Origin: JASHVB01 sp035508435
GTDB taxonomy: Bacteria; Pseudomonadota; Alphaproteobacteria; Acetobacterales; Acetobacteraceae
Assembly (NCBI GenBank): GCA_035508435.1
Contig: DATJNA010000207.1
Coordinates: 12,528-76,527, forward strand
DNA: 64,000 nucleotides
Direction: 5' to 3'
Part shown: one piece after another, positions 62,129-64,000 of the stretch
Layout: each line of letters starts with the position of its first letter
Numbering within the stretch: the first letter of the stretch is position 1
Made by a program: the position numbers and the translations under genes
Notes under the pieces: model-generated
Databases searched by the model: none
The model's input: the letters and a program-made list of their open reading frames with translations, nothing else
Told to the model about the DNA's origin: nothing

Positions 62129-64000
62129 ATGGAACACCATATCAACAAGCGGGCGGGCCGGTCCTCGATGCTGGACACCGCCATCCTGGTACCAGCCATC
62201 GGCGAGGCTTTCGCCAAGCTGAATCCGCGCGTGATGCTGAAGAACCCGGTGATGTTCGTGGTCGAGATCGTCGCCGCGCTCACCACAATCATCTTCTTGC
62301 GCGAGCTGATCACCGGCGGCGGCACGCATCTCGGCGTCACCTTCCAGATCATCGTCTGGCTGTGGCTGACCGTGGTGTTCGCCAACTTCGCCGAGGCCGT
62401 CGCGGAAGGTCGCGGCAAGGCGCAGGCCGCCACGCTGCGCCGCGCGCGCACCGAGACGATGGCCAAGCGCCTCGCCACAATCAACGCGACCAGCTACGAG
62501 GAAGTGGGCGCGCCGCGGCTCCAGCCTGGCGATATCGTGCTGGTGGAAGCCGGCGACCTGATCCCCAGCGACGGCGATGTGGTGGAAGGCATCGCCTCGG
62601 TCGACGAATCCGCGATCACCGGTGAATCCGCGCCGGTGATCCGCGAAAGCGGCGGCGACCGCTCCGCCGTCACCGGCGGTACGCGCGTGCTGTCGGACTG
62701 GGTGAAGGTGCGCATCACCGCAGCCCAGGGATCGACCTTCCTCGATCGCATGATCGCGTTGGTGGAAGGCGCCGAACGCCAGAAGACCCCGAACGAGATC
62801 GCGCTCAACATCTTGCTGGCCGGCCTGACCATCATCTTCGTCATCGCGGTGGCGACCATCCCGAGCTTCGCCACCTATGCGGGCGGTTTCGTCCCCGTGG
62901 TGATCCTGGTCGCCTTGTTCGTCGCGCTGATCCCGACAACGATCGGCGCCTTGCTCTCGGCCATCGGCATCGCCGGCATGGACCGCCTGGTGCGCTTCAA
63001 CGTGCTGGCGATGTCCGGCCGCGCGGTGGAGGCCGCGGGTGACGTCGATACCCTCTTGCTCGACAAGACCGGCACCATCACGCTCGGCAATCGCCAGGCG
63101 ACGGAATTCTTCCCGCTCACCGGCGTCAGCGAGAGCGAACTGGCGGACGCGGCGCAGCTTGCCTCATTGCCCGATGAGACGCCGGAAGGCCGCTCGATCG
63201 TCGTGCTCGCGAAGGAGAAGTACAACATCCGCGGCCGCGACATGGCGCCGATGGACGCGCACTTCATCGCCTTCTCGGCACAGACGCGCCTCTCGGGCAT
63301 CGATGTTGAAGGCGCCTCCATCCGCAAGGGCGCCGTGGATGCGGTGTTGAATTGGGTGCGCAGTGGCGGCGGCGTTGCCAGCGGCGACGGTGGCGTTGCC
63401 ACCGCCGTGCGTCCGACCGTGACCGATGCCGCGGTGCGGGAGCTCTCTGCCAAATCCGACGAGATCGCCAAGGCCGGCGGCACGCCGCTGGCGGTGGCGA
63501 GGAACGGCCGCTTGCTCGGCGTCATCTACCTCAAGGACATCGTCAAGGGCGGCATCCGCGAGCGCTTCAACGAACTCCGCCGCATGGGCATCCGCACCGT
63601 GATGATCACCGGCGACAACCCGCTCACCGCCGCCGCGATCGCCGCCGAAGCCGGGGTGGACGACTTCCTCGCCCAGGCCACCCCGGAAGCGAAGCTGAAG
63701 CTGATCCGCGACGAGCAAGCACAGGGCAAGCTGGTGGCGATGTGCGGCGACGGCACCAACGATGCGCCCGCCCTGGCGCAGGCCGACGTCGGCGTGGCGA
63801 TGAACACCGGCACCATGGCCGCGCGCGAGGCCGGCAACATGGTCGATCTCGACAGCGATCCCACCAAGCTGATCGAGATCGTCGAGATCGGCAAGCAGTT
63901 GCTGATGACCCGCGGCGCGCTGACCACGTTCAGCATCGCCAACGACGTGGCGAAATACTTCGCCATGATCCCGGCGATGTTCGTGGTGTTCTATCCGCAG
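62129..64000 (+). CDS. kdpB: K(+)-transporting ATPase subunit B (3' end outside window)
   Basis: Frame open from ATG 62129 to the window edge, 624 codons of an expected 680-690. P-type ATPase features: actuator loop SAITGESAPV near residue 165, the phosphorylated Asp312 in DKTGTITLGN, KGAVDAV in the nucleotide-binding domain, and MCGDGTNDAPALAQADVGVAMNTGT near 540. It hydrolyses ATP to drive K uptake through KdpA. The N domain contains a Gly-rich insertion (VRSGGGVASGDGGVATAVRP, about residues 410-430) that is longer than I expect for KdpB. kdpC should follow beyond the window. Confidence 0.96.
   Translation, partial: MEHHINKRAGRSSMLDTAILVPAIGEAFAKLNPRVMLKNPVMFVVEIVAALTTIIFLRELITGGGTHLGVTFQIIVWLWLTVVFANFAEAVAEGRGKAQAATLRRARTETMAKRLATINATSYEEVGAPRLQPGDIVLVEAGDLIPSDGDVVEGIASVDESAITGESAPVIRESGGDRSAVTGGTRVLSDWVKVRITAAQGSTFLDRMIALVEGAERQKTPNEIALNILLAGLTIIFVIAVATIPSFATYAGGFVPVVILVALFVALIPTTIGALLSAIGIAGMDRLVRFNVLAMSGRAVEAAGDVDTLLLDKTGTITLGNRQATEFFPLTGVSESELADAAQLASLPDETPEGRSIVVLAKEKYNIRGRDMAPMDAHFIAFSAQTRLSGIDVEGASIRKGAVDAVLNWVRSGGGVASGDGGVATAVRPTVTDAAVRELSAKSDEIAKAGGTPLAVARNGRLLGVIYLKDIVKGGIRERFNELRRMGIRTVMITGDNPLTAAAIAAEAGVDDFLAQATPEAKLKLIRDEQAQGKLVAMCGDGTNDAPALAQADVGVAMNTGTMAAREAGNMVDLDSDPTKLIEIVEIGKQLLMTRGALTTFSIANDVAKYFAMIPAMFVVFYPQ

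Noticed and set aside
60298..62484. 728-residue frame antisense to kdpA/kdpB
   Set aside because: Shadow frame crossing two certain genes; His/Arg/Gln-rich with no domain.

Overview
The window is high-GC bacterial chromosome, densely coded on both strands, with no rRNA, tRNA, integrase or intact transposase that I can see. The gene set and gene style suggest an alphaproteobacterium, most likely Rhodospirillales/Acetobacteraceae: a CysN-CysC fusion, MmcB, an OprB-type porin, KdpFAB, and an SOS box of the alphaproteobacterial GAAC-N7-GAAC form. This placement is inference from gene content, not from a marker gene.

Layout. 1-3.5 kb: the 3' end of an enoyl-CoA hydratase, an SDR, a small membrane protein, a uracil-DNA glycosylase family protein and a GFA-family protein. 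3.6-7.5 kb: sulfate activation (cysD-cysNC, ATGA overlap) beside a PAPS-type sulfotransferase. 7.8-10.5 kb: an antitoxin-like HigA without a toxin, a family 25 glycosyltransferase and a radical SAM/SPASM protein. 10.6-17.4 kb: phhB-mmcB, a family III CoA-transferase, an NTF2-like protein, a large hybrid histidine kinase and a MetE-like methyltransferase. 17.8-21.3 kb: divergent ssb and uvrA around an SOS box. 21.3-27.4 kb: acnA, a solitary ccmA, fetB-fetA and a LysR regulator. 27.7-34.2 kb: an S49 peptidase, a membrane protein, an OFA-type MFS transporter with its 42-residue small subunit, an enoyl-CoA hydratase, an SDR and a CinA-NadD-like fusion. 34.4-41.1 kb: a GT39 transferase, an EAL phosphodiesterase, an enoyl-CoA hydratase, a lipoprotein and prs. 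41.6-47.8 kb: a ribose-type sugar operon (ATPase, permease, binding protein, a decayed ribokinase start, OprB porin, intact ribokinase). 47.9-52.2 kb: an FMN monooxygenase, a DUF385-type reductase, a secreted protein and a conserved hypothetical protein. 52.2-56.1 kb: a visibly lower-GC patch carrying one 852-residue DUF3422-like membrane protein. 56-59.5 kb: a Tat-exported phosphoesterase, an epimerase and an SDR. 59.5-64 kb: the kdp potassium pump operon, cut by the window end inside kdpB.

How the genes fit together. Three groups are functional units: sulfate activation plus sulfotransferase (PAPS made and probably used locally), the sugar uptake and phosphorylation operon (porin, ABC importer, kinase), and kdp. 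The ssb/uvrA pair is probably under LexA control. Between genes the chromosome carries many short tandem repeats, a family of REP-like palindromic elements (at least four sites) and a second inverted-repeat element seen twice. The best candidates for new biology are the DUF3422-like giant in its low-GC patch, the CinA-NadD-like fusion, the ribokinase remnant read in frame into the OprB gene, and the 27-residue ORF just ahead of kdpF.
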